DNA of 64,000 nucleotides from Brachionus koreanus (Eukaryota; Rotifera; Eurotatoria; Ploima; Brachionidae), in contig PJRA01000263.1 in assembly GCA_016987375.1 (NCBI GenBank), positions 2,506,982-2,570,981 on the forward strand, read 5' to 3'. Shown here piece by piece: positions 45,654-58,136 of this stretch; position 1 is the stretch's first letter, and each line of letters begins with the position of its first letter. Under the pieces are notes generated by a model. That model was given only the letters and a program-made list of their open reading frames with translations, did no database searches and was not told where the DNA came from. Position numbers and translations under genes: made by a program.

Positions 45654-48600
45654 TCACAAGGACATAGTTGTATTTTGAGACGACGCTTGCTGTGTTTGTA
45701 CATTTGGTGGATTTGTAAAACCACTTGAAGGCGCTGTATAGAATGATGTGTTCAATTGTATTTGGTTTAGTTGATTTTGAGAATTTTGTAGTGATGCCGT
45801 GCTTTCAGAATTCATGGGTGTCGTACTAAATGTGCTGTTCGATAAATTATTAAAGCAGTTTATAGACGAATTGGATGAGATTGAATTGCAAGACGAAATG
45901 TATGAGGCCATAGAGCTAGTCGGATTAGTGTTTTCCTTATTATAGAATAGATAAAGATTGTTTGTAGCGGCTATAGCAATTATGTTATCTTTTGGATGCC
46001 ATGACGTGTGCAGTATTTTTTTAGTAAAGTCCAAGTTGTCAACGCTGACCTCGTCTTTGTAAGAATTTGTTTTACCGTTCATTAGGTTGTTTCGCTTAGA
46101 ATTTAGGAGTGGCGATGAATTTCCATTAGCTTGTCCGTTCGACAGATTTGAACTTGTAACTCGTTTGGGTCTTAATTGTTGTCTCGGTTTGGTCTGCTCT
46201 CTGGAACATTCAAACATGAGCTCTTGCTTGGAATTTCGATTAAATGATTTGAAAAAATTGTTGTAAGAGCCTGTTAAGATGTGACTTTTTAGAAACAAGT
46301 AAATTTTTGTTAGTTATGGTAAACTTTTCAAGATAAGTAAATTCTTACTCGTCGTTCGAACTCCAGCTGCATTCAAATTTGTCAAAGATACAGTCATTTT
46401 CATATAAGACACAAAGTTTATTTCTCAAATAGTCATGTACATTGTATGTCTCGACCGGACGACTTTCCATATTCAAATCCCATATTTTGACATGAAGGTA
46501 ATCTCTTGTACACAGATAGCGACCCGAGTGGCTAAATTTTACATCCGATATTGAACTTATGATCTCTGAAAAAAAGTTTTTGGTCGTGGGATCTTCTCTT
46601 TCTTCGAAAACTAGCCACAAAAATAAATTTTATTTTAGATTTTTATATTATAATCACTTTTAAGAAACCATTTATTATCAAAATTTTAAATAAAAAATTT
46701 AGTCTAAAATTTCTATCAGAAAAAGATAAAAAATTTATATATAAAATATTTAAATTTTTTCAATTCTATACATATGTAATGATAATCAAAAAATTTATTT
46801 TTTTTTTAAACACAAAAAAAAGGATATAAGCTAACTAAGTTAGTAAATAATTAGATATCTTAAATTTTTGTGCTTGAAATTTTTCTTAATTAATTCAAGA
46901 TAGGAAATTTTTCAAATGTTAAGGTCTACAAAGAAAAAAAATGTTTAAAGTATTAGCACAAACTGAAGTTGATTGTCAACTTTCTAAAAAAATCATTTCA
47001 AAAATTATCTCAAAAAAAGGTGCTTTAAATATTATTTTTTTAAATTTTGTTATAAAATCAACATAATTTTTAGGCAAAAACAATAATTTCTCAAAATCTA
47101 CACAATTTTACAAAAAATTTATGCAAGAGGAAATATGCACAATATTTAGCAATGGTTAAAGATTATTTGCTTAGCATTTAATTAAATAATTCTTGTAAAA
47201 TTATTTTAGAAGACAATTTTTTAAAATGATCATAATTGGCTTTAAATATGAATTAGACTAAATATTTGTGTTGTTTTGTAATCAAAAAATAGAGAATCTA
47301 GAAAAATAAAATAAAATCAATCTTATAATGTAAACGCGACTTGAAGGAATATAGTTACAATCATTGAAGACTTAATCAATTGATGGAAAGTTTTATTCTG
47401 TTAAATTGGACATAAATTGTAAAATATAATAATTATTCATATTATATATTTGATTATGAGGAAAAAAGCCTTGTTCAGAAATAAATATATTTTTAAAGTT
47501 ACATATAAATTTGACTATCAAAAAAATAAGCTTTTTAAAAAGAAACCAAAAAGAAATTAACAATGTATAATACACTTTATACAAATGCTTTATCTAAAAT
47601 ATTTCCTTTTGCTTTTAAAAATTAAAATAAGACCAGAAAAATTAGCCTTTATTTATTTTCTTTAATTCTCATTATATTTTGACTTTTTTTTTCTGTTCTA
47701 AACTAATTCATAAACTCAACATGTAACTTTTTTATTAGAATTTTAAACTATATTGATTAAGATTTTAGATAAAAATTGGTTTCTAAATAAATATTTACTT
47801 TTAGCTTGACTGTCGCATAATGCCGACTGACGCATGTCACACAAGCGTATTATTCCTTTACTGCTGCTGTAAACAAATAAATTGCATTCTTTTGGGTGGA
47901 ATTCTGCAGCTGTTATAACTTCGGTCAATTCTTCCATATTGGCTGGTTTTATATCAACAATATCTTTATAAAAAAAATGATGATTTATTTTTCAAATTTT
48001 TATATATTTTAAACTAAATTTTTTTTTAAATCAGAATCTTTTTTTCCCAACTAAATTCAAAACACTAATGACACAAAAACATAAAGATCAGATATGAATA
48101 ATCATTTTAATAGTCGAACGGTTGCAAGTGCTGAGCAATAAATCAAAATCTAAAAATACTCACTAAATGACTGGTTGGTGATCTCAATGTGCCAAAGATT
48201 AATGCGTAAATCATCAGCTGACATGAAAGTCTCTTGGTCACTGTTCAACGAAATGGAATTAATGTGATATGTGTGCGCATTGGCAAATACACGCTTTGGT
48301 ATTGCTTCAACTTCAATCCGGTCCATATATTTTACCACTGGTATGCTAACTGTCCTAATAAAACCGTTAATGTCATCTCTTACCGTTATGTTTCCATTCA
48401 TTAGACTAGTATGATTTTGATAATGGCTATATTCGGATGAGGCCGACGATGACTGAATAATGGCTCGCTTATTTCGCTCTCTAATTTTCCACAGCTTTAC
48501 TGTTTTGTCATTTGTAGACAAGAGAAAATGGGCCATGTTTTTTCTCCTCAGCCATTTAATTTTGTTTATTTTTTCCTCAATCTCTAAGCTTTTCAGATAG

Positions 48601-48994
48601 TCGAATTCGGCCTCATGACTCTGAAATGTACTATATACATTATACTCGGTTCTTAGACTGTTTAAGTCATTTTGCTGAAGCTGAGATTTGGTCGGCTGTT
48701 CGCGTTGAAATATGACTATTCGGCCACCCTTGTCGCCGGTCGCCAGCAACTCACCGTCTTCGTTAAACTCTACAGTGCTGATTATATCCGCTAAAAATTG
48801 CTATTATTTATCAAAATGGAACCCAAATGTGGCAATAAGAGTACATACCTTCATTGACTTCATCCTCCATGGTGCCCTTGACTTGCGAGAAGTACCATTG
48901 GGCCTCACCGCCGGAGTCTATTAAAGGATTAGAAACTTTTCAAAAAATTTCATTTTATTCTTTTAAAAAAAGCAAAATTTTACGCACCAGTCAT
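45654..48994 (-). CDS. PPP2R2: Protein phosphatase 2A regulatory subunit B, B55 family
   Basis: WD40 regulatory subunit that directs PP2A to substrates in mitosis and signalling. Exons (5' to 3', minus): 48994-48988, 48917-48849, 48790-48164, 47963-47799, 46610-46349, 46284-45654; 586 aa, all phases fit. The first coding exon holds only ATG ACT G. Landmarks in order: [149 protein letters not shown] and [16 protein letters not shown]. Usual length is about 447 aa. The extra length is a Ser/Asn-rich insert of roughly 35 residues before [11 protein letters not shown] and an Asn/Ser/Gln-rich tail of about 100 residues after the last blade. Confidence 0.96.
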
Positions 48995-51900
48995 CTCGGT
49001 ATCGTATGATTCCCAATCCAGTTTTGACGCTTGTTTATATAAACAATTTTGTTTAATACTCAATTTAAATTTCTACTAAAAAGTACTCAATTACGCTGAT
49101 TTGTATTGTAAATTGGCAAAAATTTTGACTTTTTTTTTCTCAATGATTCAAAAAAACTTTAAAATAAAAAAATAAAAAAAAAAACAAAATTAACAAATAT
49201 GTGTTGTGTTATGGCGCTTGTTAGCGAATGTATGCTACAAAAATTTCTTTAAAAAAAAAAATTTAATTTAAAAAGCCGAAATTTGAAAATCTTTAGCAGT
49301 CGAATCGATAAGAAGTAAACTTTGTTGATGATTGTTGCAAGAAAATGCATTCATTAAGTGAGAGGAGCATAAATGGGTAATAGAGATATATTTACTTAAG
49401 CTGAGCGTTCACTGCCAACCTTAGCTTTCAAGCATGAGTCCGACCCCCCCCCCTGACGCAAATTTCGACTTTAGCGAGAGCGTGAGAGTTTCATTTAAAA
49501 TAATTCATTTTAAAATCATAATTTTAAACATCTCTTTGCATTATACTCCACACGCTCATCAGACACTTACACTTTCATATACATTTTAAATAATTTAAGT
49601 TTAAAATATACATAATAAACTTTCAGTATGAATTTCGCTGCTGGCAAATAGATAATTGAAATATTCAAGGAAATTGTGATTTTTTACAGTCGCTTAGATC
49701 TTAGAACAAGATTGTTTACTTATCGATTTGTTACGGGTGTTCAAAGATCTGTTTGCTGATTATAATTTTTTATCATTAATCAATGCTAATATTTTATAAA
49801 AACGCAATTTTTAAATGTTAATTAAAATCAACAATCAGTTATTTGCCTAAACTTCTTAAACAAAATTTATCTTCCTTTGCTGTTCAACAACAATTTTAAA
49901 GCATTAGTTTTTTCTTAAATTTTAACTTTTAAAAAAATAGAAAAGAAATTAAATTTAAACTGCACTTGCAAAAAATATAAGAATTATTAACTAACTTTTT
50001 GAACAACGCTTATTGCATATTCAAACTGTCTTTTATTTTTTGATGTTTAAATTAATTGGAGGGGAAATATTGAATTTTTAAAGTGATTCAAATTAATTTT
50101 TTTTGTTTTTTCTAATTTATTTTAAAGCCTTAGTGCTAATAAAAAGTGAGAATTGCTTAACGAAATGAAAAATCGAAAATTAAAACTTGAATTTAACAGC
50201 TAGATTAGACTAGATCATATTTTTGCCAATGAAAATATAAAATTAATTTTTTAAAAATTTAATTATTTTTGTACAAGATTTTAATATTTTATGCAAATTT
50301 TTCATTTAATTAATTAAATAAATCAGAATATTGCATAATTCTAGTTCTGAAAAGCAAGTAATTTTATTTCCAATGTTAAATTCTAATTAATCATTATATA
50401 TTTCAAATTATTAATTAAAATCAAAATGTCTTTAATTAAATTTTTATATAATCCGTTATTTTCTAATTTACTTTTTAGACTAAATAATAGATTAAAATGA
50501 ATTATTTGCAAGCTTTCAATTGATTTCAAAATCCATTTCTAATAATTGTTAAATAATTTAAGAAACCAATAAGTATTAGATCACATCAATTAAAAAATTG
50601 CGTGATTGATTTCAAAAAAAATTCTTTTTGCCAAAAAAATAATTGATCAAAAATGTCAGAATAAAAAAGTTAGACAAATTTACTTCAAAAACTAATTTAT
50701 CTTATCTCAAGAATCGAATATAGTTTTATATGATTTTTTTTTCAAGTTTCAAGATTAATCAACAGGATAGTGCATATCTCTCAAAGATTGATTAACACAT
50801 CATTTACTTAAATTCTTTATAAAATCAATATGATATTCAAGTCAAATAATTGAAATTTGGCAACAAAATCTAAATTAATTAAATTATTTGTATCAAAGAT
50901 TGATAACTTATTTGTTGAAAACATCAATATTGATCTTTGGATCACAGTTTATTAATCTTGAAATAAAATATTCCAAAATTTTCTCCTTTTTTCGATTTAG
51001 CCATCGATTAAATGACTCTATTTCTGTTCCTTTAATTATATTTCAAGATTGATTTGATTTCAAGTCATTTTTTTAAATATAAGGTGAGGTTATGATAAAA
51101 AAATTAATTTACAAAAGAAAGATATCATCCTTTCAAAATTTATATGTTGAAACAAATAAAGAAGATTTTATAAAAATTAAGTTTCCTGCTAACTTTAATA
51201 GATAAATTATATCAAAATTTTTACAATTTTTTTTACAAAAGTCTAACAAATTTCATTTACAACAAGTATGTCTTTTTCATCATTTTAATTTTTTCTTGAT
51301 ACATTTTTTTATATTTGCAACAATCATCTAAAACGTCTATCTTGAAAATAATTTATCAAACATTGAGACAACACAAAGCGGCTTTTAATTATCTCACCTT
51401 TCAAAATTAATTAAGTTTCTATTTTAGTATTTAGTATTATTTAATATTAAAAAAAATAAATTTTGACCAAAAAACATTTAATTTTAAAAGAAAATTAATT
51501 AATTATAAAAAAATCTAAAAATTTGTTTATTTTTTTTTTGGTTTTTTGAACCAGCTGATCTACCTGTTTTATTATTTGCTGGTTCTATTTCATCCATTTC
51601 TTAATTCTTTGTAAAAAGAAATTTAAAATTTGTATTGATTATAACAGATTTGGTATTTAAGATTACTTACCTTATAATTGTACTAAAAAATTGGCATTTA
51701 ATTGTATTTAAGTCAATCGTTCTAGATTAAAGATATTTATCTAGCTATTTATTAATTTTTTTAAAATTTGATTTAGAAATTAGATGAAGAAAGTCGTTTT
51801 AAAGTCTTTTAAAAGTCAAGTCAGTGACTTGACTTCTAAAAAATTTGACTTTGACTTTATGACTTTTGAACAACTCTGATTTTTACCAATCCAAATTTGT

Positions 51901-53308
51901 AAATCACCATAACTAAACCTTGATTTTTAGTTAGGTTTGGATTTAGGCCTAAACGTATGATTTAAATTGTTCGAAATTTGATCAATTTCAGGAAGCTTTG
52001 CTCGATCTCATCTTGGTTTGATAAAGAATATTTTGCTTGCCCATTTTCGTTTCTTTCTTTAATAATTTCATTTATTTTAGCTTATGTTAAACTTTTTACA
52101 CTCTCATTTTAAATCCACAAATTTCCAATTCCTATAGAAAATTTTTGGCAATCAAATACAACATTAAACAGAATTAAAATTTCACAAGCAATGAATAACT
52201 TTTTTATTCTTTTCTAAAATAATTTGATACACATATACATGAAAATTTATTTTTTGACAATCTATTAATTTAAATTAATGTGGGATCAAAGTAGATCAAA
52301 AAAGGATGGATTTTAAATTTTACCGAAAAAATATTATAAAGAAGCATCTTTAAGTATTTATCAGATGAAAAATTTATTAAGTAAAATAATAAATTTTTGC
52401 TTTTAAAAAATTAGTTAATAAATTGTTTTGTCAAAAATATATTAGGATGAAATCAGTTAAACTTTATAATCAAATAATCAGATGTTCAAAAACTTCTGAA
52501 TGAACACAATATAAGCTTCCAAAATAGTTCCTTAAAATAAAAACATGGATGGACATGAATTGATGATGAAATGACGCATATAAATATTTAAAGGAAGTAT
52601 GACAAAACCAGTAGAAGAATTAAAAAAAATTGAAGACTTTAAAATATTAATACAAAGAATTTAAATTTAACAAGTTGTAAAAAATATCGTAAAAAAGAAA
52701 AAAAGTAATTCAATTATGATCTTCTAAATTAAAAATAAATTATGTTTTAAAAGTAAAAGTAGAAAAAACTTAACTGATGGATAACTAACCTCTTAACTAA
52801 AAAACTAATTTTTAAAAAATCTTTACAAAATACAAAATAATCTACTAAAAATCTACTTGAAATAATTTATTTATTAATCCTGCAGCAAATAGAAAGTGAT
52901 TAAAGTTAAAAATGGAGGGATATTGCTAGGAATTGTTAAAATTCCGTTTAATTATGATATGTTTATAGGCATTTTATGAAATTCAGGAATACCTAAATAG
53001 GAGCTCAAACAACCGATCATTGAATAAATTATCTTCAAACTAGAATAATAAAATGCAAATTCATTAGCTTCTAGCTTGTATATAAAGCTTTTATTGATTT
53101 GTAGGATTTAATCTATATAAACTTGAATTGAAAACAAAAACAAAACTCATTGTAATCATCTAAGAATATTTAGAAGCGTTTTCTTTTCAATTTGGTATTT
53201 TTTTCATAGTTTTTTTTTTTTAATTCATTTTCTTTTCGATTGTATACCTTATATAATATTATTAAACTTAAACTTTTGAAATAGATTTTTAATATTTAGA
53301 AAAGAAAA
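48995..53308. other. Long, nearly empty intergenic region
   Basis: Upstream of B55 (minus) and of the first light-chain gene (plus). Contains a C-run near 49445-49454, and a short minus-strand frame at 51496-51594 described separately. The rest is low-complexity A/T with no supported gene, RNA or repeat. From 52987 on it belongs to the duplicated light-chain unit. Confidence 0.45.
51496..51594 (-). CDS. Possible micro-ORF (32 codons) with an upstream splice donor
   Basis: Minus-strand frame MDEIEPANNKTGRSAGSKNQ then Lys-rich, ending TAA. Just upstream on the same strand an AAG/GTAAGT donor (near 51671) and an AAG acceptor before the ATG would delimit a roughly 70-nt intron, typical of this genome. 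No family recognised. It could be the first coding exon of a gene I cannot follow, or chance. Confidence 0.2.
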
Positions 53309-55298
53309 ATGGCCGACGTAAGTTTTATTAGTATTTTATTTGGTGCAGTGCAAAACATTAATTTTTTGACTAATTGAAGAAAAAAGGAAAGAAGAGAGCT
53401 CAAAGAGCCACTAGCAATGTATTTGCTATGTTTGAACAAAGTCAAGTTCAGGAATTTAAAGAAGTAAATTTTTAATTTTTATTCTAATCAAATTATTCAT
53501 TCATCACTTAAAATGCCTTTATTAATATAAATTAATAATCTTTATTATTCATTTCTAATAAAAACTAATTAAAATAAAAATAACGAAAGGCTTTCATTAT
53601 GTTTGATCAAGACAGAGATGGAGTAATAAGTGCTGATGATTTAAAAGAGGTTTACACATCTCTAGGTTAGTCATTATCCAAAATAAAACTTCATTTTTTT
53701 ATATTTGATTATTGCTGTGTTTTTTGTTTTTGATTAAGTTTTTTTTTTTTTTTTAAATTAATATTATTATATATATTATGATATATAATTTAATTAGAAA
53801 AACGATCAAACTATAATTTAAGAAAACAACATTCTTTAAACTAGTTTTATTCAAATTTTATAAAATAATAAAATAAATGATTGATGTAGGCGTTTGGTCT
53901 TATGGATCAAGACAGAGATGGTGTAATTAGCGTTGATGATTTGAAAGAAGTCTATAGTTCATTGGGTAATTGAATAATTATATTAAGAAAACCCCTACCC
54001 AGTAGTGTGACCTTTATTTTAAATCCGTCTTATTTGAATTGAACCTACACCAAAAATAAAAATTAAAAATAAACTCACTTGTTATACCCACCCCTTGAAA
54101 TCATATTTGAAACTAGTTTAAACTTTTATAAACAAACTGCATGAATATTTATCACTTAAAAAAATGAATGCAAAGCATTAATTGTTTTTTAAATAGAATT
54201 TTTTTTATTGTTTTTTAGGTTTAAATAAATGCATAGAAAACAATTTTTTATTTTTTTCCTTTGAATTTAGGCAGAATACCAAAAGATGCTGAATTAAAAT
54301 CCATGGTTGAAGAAGCCCAAGGACCGATTAACTTCACAATGTTGTTGACTCTTTTTGGCGATCGTCTAAATGGTAATATTAGAAAAATAATTTTTAAAAA
54401 AAATCCTTAGGATTGCCTCTTGATTAAATAGTTCAATCTGGAAAATTAAGAATTCAAGGAAATTTAATAAAATTAATTTCCTTTTTTAAAAGAAAATTTG
54501 AAAACGAAAGCAATAATTTTAAATTCTTTTTTCTTCCTTTAAAAGGTACTGATGAAGAGTCTCACATTATGAACGCTTTCAAATTATTCGATGGTGAAGC
54601 CAAAGGAACAATTCATCGTGATATGTAAGTATTAGAAATTTTGCATTCTTATATTTGATTCTAAAGTATAAAAAAATTCCTCTGCATCAAAATTAAATGT
54701 ATTTGAAATATTTATTCTATTGATTGACAGGTTAAGAGAAATACTCACAGCACAAGGAAATCCAACAGAAAGATTAACAGATCAACAAGTAAGATAGTCT
54801 TGATTATTATCAAGTCATTCTGGCTTGATGAAAATAGCTTTATCTTGCTTTAAATAAATCCTTTACAAATTTCCCTTCAAATAATGGATGCAAAGAAAAG
54901 AATAATTTTTTCTTCAAATTTTCATGATTTAATGCTTTTTCCCTTAAATCCAAACAAAAAAGGTTGCGTGAAGTTTTAGTTCATCAAGGAAAGCCAGATG
55001 AACGACTTACGGATCAAGAAGTAAGAGAACTTGAATGTTCAAACTCGAACTTTAAAATTACTAACAATGAACAAACGTATTTATTTATTAACAAAAATCT
55101 TAAATTATTGAACTAAAACATCGATTAAATGCATGTTTTTTTTTTATTTACTTTTTTCTTGAAAGTATTGGCTTTAAAAATTCTTTTTTTTTTAAGTTCA
55201 ATCAAGTTCTTGAGGGTGCCCCAATGGATAACAAAGGAAACATGGATTATGGAGCATTCACTCGAATAATCAAAAGAGGCAAACAAGACGACGAATAA
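53309..55298 (+). CDS. Myosin II regulatory light chain, copy A, with two alternative exon pairs
   Basis: 169-aa EF-hand light chain that binds the myosin heavy chain neck and regulates contraction. Constant exons: 53309-53317, 53380-53463, 54271-54372, 54546-54624, 55197-55298. Two positions have paired alternatives: 53590-53665 or 53890-53965, and 54731-54788 or 54963-55020. The N-terminus [19 protein letters not shown] matches the kinase site of the smooth/non-muscle type (Thr-Ser after RA). EF-hand 1, in the first alternative exon, has a full loop [32 protein letters not shown] is the family core, and the end is [11 protein letters not shown]. The first coding exon is only 9 nt. Resembles MYL9/MYL12/sqh rather than fast skeletal RLC; paralogue naming is not possible. 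Confidence 0.94.
53590..53665 (+). other. Alternative exon 3a (EF-hand 1, copy A)
   Basis: 76 nt encoding [20 protein letters not shown] plus VYTSL. Flanked by AAAG acceptor and GTTAGT donor. Paired with 3b at 53890-53965. The same exon in copy B is 59779-59854. Confidence 0.85.
53890..53965 (+). other. Alternative exon 3b (EF-hand 1, copy A)
   Basis: 76 nt encoding [20 protein letters not shown] plus VYSSL, with GTAG acceptor and GTAATT donor. Same length and phases as 3a; using both would shift the frame. Closer to the usual RLC (LMDQ). Copy B: 60079-60154. Confidence 0.85.
54731..54788 (+). other. Alternative exon 6a (copy A)
   Basis: 58 nt encoding [19 protein letters not shown], with ACAG acceptor and GTAAGA donor. 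Copy B: 60920-60977. Confidence 0.85.
54963..55020 (+). other. Alternative exon 6b (copy A)
   Basis: 58 nt encoding [19 protein letters not shown], with AAAG acceptor and GTAAGA donor. Same length and phases as 6a, 174 nt downstream of it. Copy B: 61152-61209. Confidence 0.85.
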
Positions 55299-55789
55299 AT
55301 ACAAGATTAGATTTTTAAATAGATTATTTGAATTTTGATTTAAATTTGTTTTAAGCAAAAAGTTATATCTATTTAATATTTAAAATTTTGTTTCATTTGA
55401 AAAAAATGTCAATAAAAATATGTTTAAAAAAAAGAGAAAAATAAGTTTTTAGCAGCTTGTTTATTAGCTTGAAAGTTTTAATTTATTATTGAACCCTTTA
55501 AATTCTTAAACACTTTAACTTTATCTCTAGTAATTTGTGAATGTTTCTGCAGATTAGATTATTATTTTACCAAATATCTTTTATAAAATAAAATCATTAA
55601 ATAAAATATTTATTTTTATTGTTTGTTTAAAAAAAAGCAAATACCTAAATTTTTTTAATTTTTTACTTATTATATTCTAAAATAAAAAATTTTATAAAAT
55701 GAAAATTTTGATATTTTGGTACTATTGCGTCATTAGCAACACCAATAAGTCCTCTAGAAACATGTCTAATGGAAGGTGAAAATCTGCTT

Positions 55790-56150
55790 AAAGTAACAAG
55801 GGGACAAGATTGGTTTAATAGATTAAACGAGCTTTAAGAGGAAGAAAGAATATGGTAGACCAACCATCTTCAATCAAAATGCTTTATTTCTATGATGGAT
55901 TTATTTTCGAAATTATGATGATAGAAATCAATGATTGAATCCATCTCAATCACTTCACCCAGTCTTGAAAGAGAATGTTTCAATAAAAATGTCGTGTGTT
56001 TAGTGGAATTTTCAATACTGTGAGCTGATTAAACTTTACACTCATCCAGCATATAAGCCAGATCTTTCTTTTTTTGATTATCATCTTTTTCGTTCAATAG
56101 CTCTTTTTCTTAGATAACGGCATTTTACAAATCAAGACTAAGTTGAAGAG
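55790..56150 (+). pseudogene. Mariner-type transposase relic
   Basis: Broken frames with mariner landmarks in order: GQDWFNRL near 55802 (end of the helix-turn-helix region), QPSSIKMLYFYDGFIFEI near 55863-55920 (catalytic-domain strand), and HPAYKPDLSFFDYHLFRS near 56043-56100, which corresponds to the 'HPPYSPDLAPSDYHLF' region with the last catalytic Asp. Several stops and frame changes. Sits between the two light-chain copies. Confidence 0.72.
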
Positions 56151-56348
56151 AGAAAACAAATACTAAAAAAAATAAAATATTTTAATTAAAATTTTAAGGG
56201 TACTTTTATTTAGCACAAAAGGGGTTCAAAAAACTCCATCGGTCTTTAAATGTTAATATTTATTTCAAAAAATATTGTCAAATCTCAAAAATTTATTTTG
56301 AACCATTTAAACATTTTTGGAAAAATTTTAATCAAAAAATATTAATAT

Positions 56349-56586
56349 TACCGTAAATATTTGTTTTTTAAATTCCGCGCTAAAGCATCAAAAACTTGGT
56401 TTTAGTGCCTCAAAAAATTGAATTTTCGAAGCTTAAAAAAATAAAAAAAAACAATGATTCCAAAAGCCTACTAAATACCGAAATTTTAATTTTGATTTTG
56501 AAGAAAAACGAAAAAACTATACTTTATGTTATAAGAACCAAATTTTTGGGTTTTAGAGCGGCATTAAAAAACAAATATTTACGGTA
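56349..56586. mobile_element. Small MITE with TA target duplication
   Basis: 234-bp element 56351-56584 with inverted ends CCGTAAATATTTGTTTTTTA (inner bases differ slightly), flanked by TA on both sides. No own product; a 63-codon frame across it is probably chance. Fits a Tc1/mariner-mobilised MITE. Confidence 0.7.
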
Positions 56587-57020
56587 AGTAATAAAGCATA
56601 TAATTATTGAATAAAAATTTAGAATTATAGTAGTAGTTGTAGGAGGAAATAGAACAGCAACTTGAACTGAGAACAAGTAAAGTCCTTTTGAGCTGTAGCT
56701 GTCGTAGGTCTCACAATAGAACTCTGTAAATAGTCAATGAACATTTGAACATCTGAATAAAGTCATTATCATATTATATTTGATTGATTTTATTATAAAA
56801 AAGACTTCTAAATATTTCTTAAACTTAACCAGCTAAATCAAGAAATATTTTTTTCATATGCTTATACGTTTGGTGCTTAATTTTTTATTTTTTTGTTTTT
56901 ATTGTAATTTCAATCATTTCTTTTATTAATTTTTTGATTTTTATAATATCTTTTTCTGGTTATTTATTTATCAAATTTGCCAAATTTTTTCAGGAAAATA
57001 TGCCCCAATTGATACTTAAG

Positions 57021-57190
57021 TCGGTCCTGTGGTGTAGTGGTTCGAACACTCGACATCAATCATAAGTTCAAGAGTTCAAACTCTCATTAAGTTCTGACTG
57101 CAAGTGCGTCGGACTAACTACGCGAATAGAACCTTTTTTGGCTAAAATTTCAATAAAATCTCATTTTCTTAAAATTTGCAAAAAAAAAAA
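57021..57190 (+). mobile_element. tRNA-derived SINE
   Basis: Starts GGTCCTGTGGTGTAGTGG, with an A-box-like TGGTGTAGTGG at 57030-57040 and a B-box-like AGTTCAAACTC at 57073-57083, spaced as in a tRNA. There is no 3' acceptor strand to pair with the 5' end. A non-tRNA body follows, and an A-rich tail lies near 57180. So it is a pol III retroposon rather than a functional tRNA. Confidence 0.65.
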
Positions 57191-58013
57191 TAATCCAATT
57201 TTGCGTCTGTTTGGCTAAAAAATTATTTGCTTAAAAATTAGAATTACTAAAAGCCAAAAAATTTTAATAATCTCGAATGTTCTAAAGTTTAGGAATCAAG
57301 TAAATAATTCAGCATCTAAAGCAAATAATATTTTAGGCTTATTGAAATGTGTATTCACAGTGGTATGGCCAGAAGAGAGATAGAGAGAGGCTAAGAAGAG
57401 AAATCATCAGTTGCTGTAATCAGTATTATGAATTTTTCAACAACCGAATAAAATAAATTTGGTTTGCATCTGACAAACCAGTTAGTCATAATGGCTGAAT
57501 TTTGGATATTTTACAGAGATTAAAAAACTGACTAAATTAACACATTAATGTTGCTGGTTGGAGAGGCATGGGGCTTAAAAATTTTTAAAAAAAGTTTATT
57601 AATGATAGCAAATATTGTTTTGAAAAGTTTTTCAATAAAATTAAAATTTTTGATTTTACACATAATTGAAAAAAAATTTATAAAAAATTATTAAATATAT
57701 TGAATAAAAAACAAATAAAGGAAATGAAAAAAAGACCTCTCCGGCCGTTGACTGTTAAATTAAATAAAATAGAACTTCGTCATCAAATACTCTAGTGAAA
57801 CTGAAATCTGGTTAGTAGTATGATGTCAAAGAAATATAATTATTAAACGAATCAAGCTAGGAAGTGGTTCTATTTAAATTTGGAGCTTTTGGATCTAGTT
57901 TAGAGATAAATATAAATAGTTTAGAGATTTTTTCTCTATTTGAACGAAAGGCTAAATATTCATAGATATTTTTAGGAAAAAAACTAAAATTTCAACATCC
58001 ATCAATAGATATT

Positions 58014-58136
58014 TTCAGACAAGATCAAGCATTCATATTTCATCAAAACAATGACCCCTGTCATCGTGAAAGAATAGTGAAGCAAAATTTTATTGATGAT
58101 CTCAAGAACGAACAGTTCAAATCTAAATTGAATTGA
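58014..58136 (+). pseudogene. Tc1-like transposase fragment
   Basis: Open stretch with FIFHQNNDPCHRERIVKQNF, matching the Tc1 block around the second catalytic Asp ('QxDNDPKH'). It ends at TGA after about 40 codons. Weaker, disrupted resemblance extends to about 57930. Remains of a Tc1/mariner transposon. Confidence 0.65.

Larger units (their letters stand above)
52987..55356. repeat. Direct duplication unit, copy A (2370 bp)
   Basis: Aligns without gaps to 59176-61545 at a constant offset of 6189. In my reading I found one difference (C at 54155, T at 60344). It covers upstream sequence, all exons and introns of the light-chain gene, and 58 bp after the stop. Confidence 0.95.

Noticed and set aside
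57021..57095. Functional tRNA gene
   Set aside because: A and B boxes are present but the 5' strand has no complementary acceptor strand downstream and the anticodon arm does not fold convincingly; read as a SINE.
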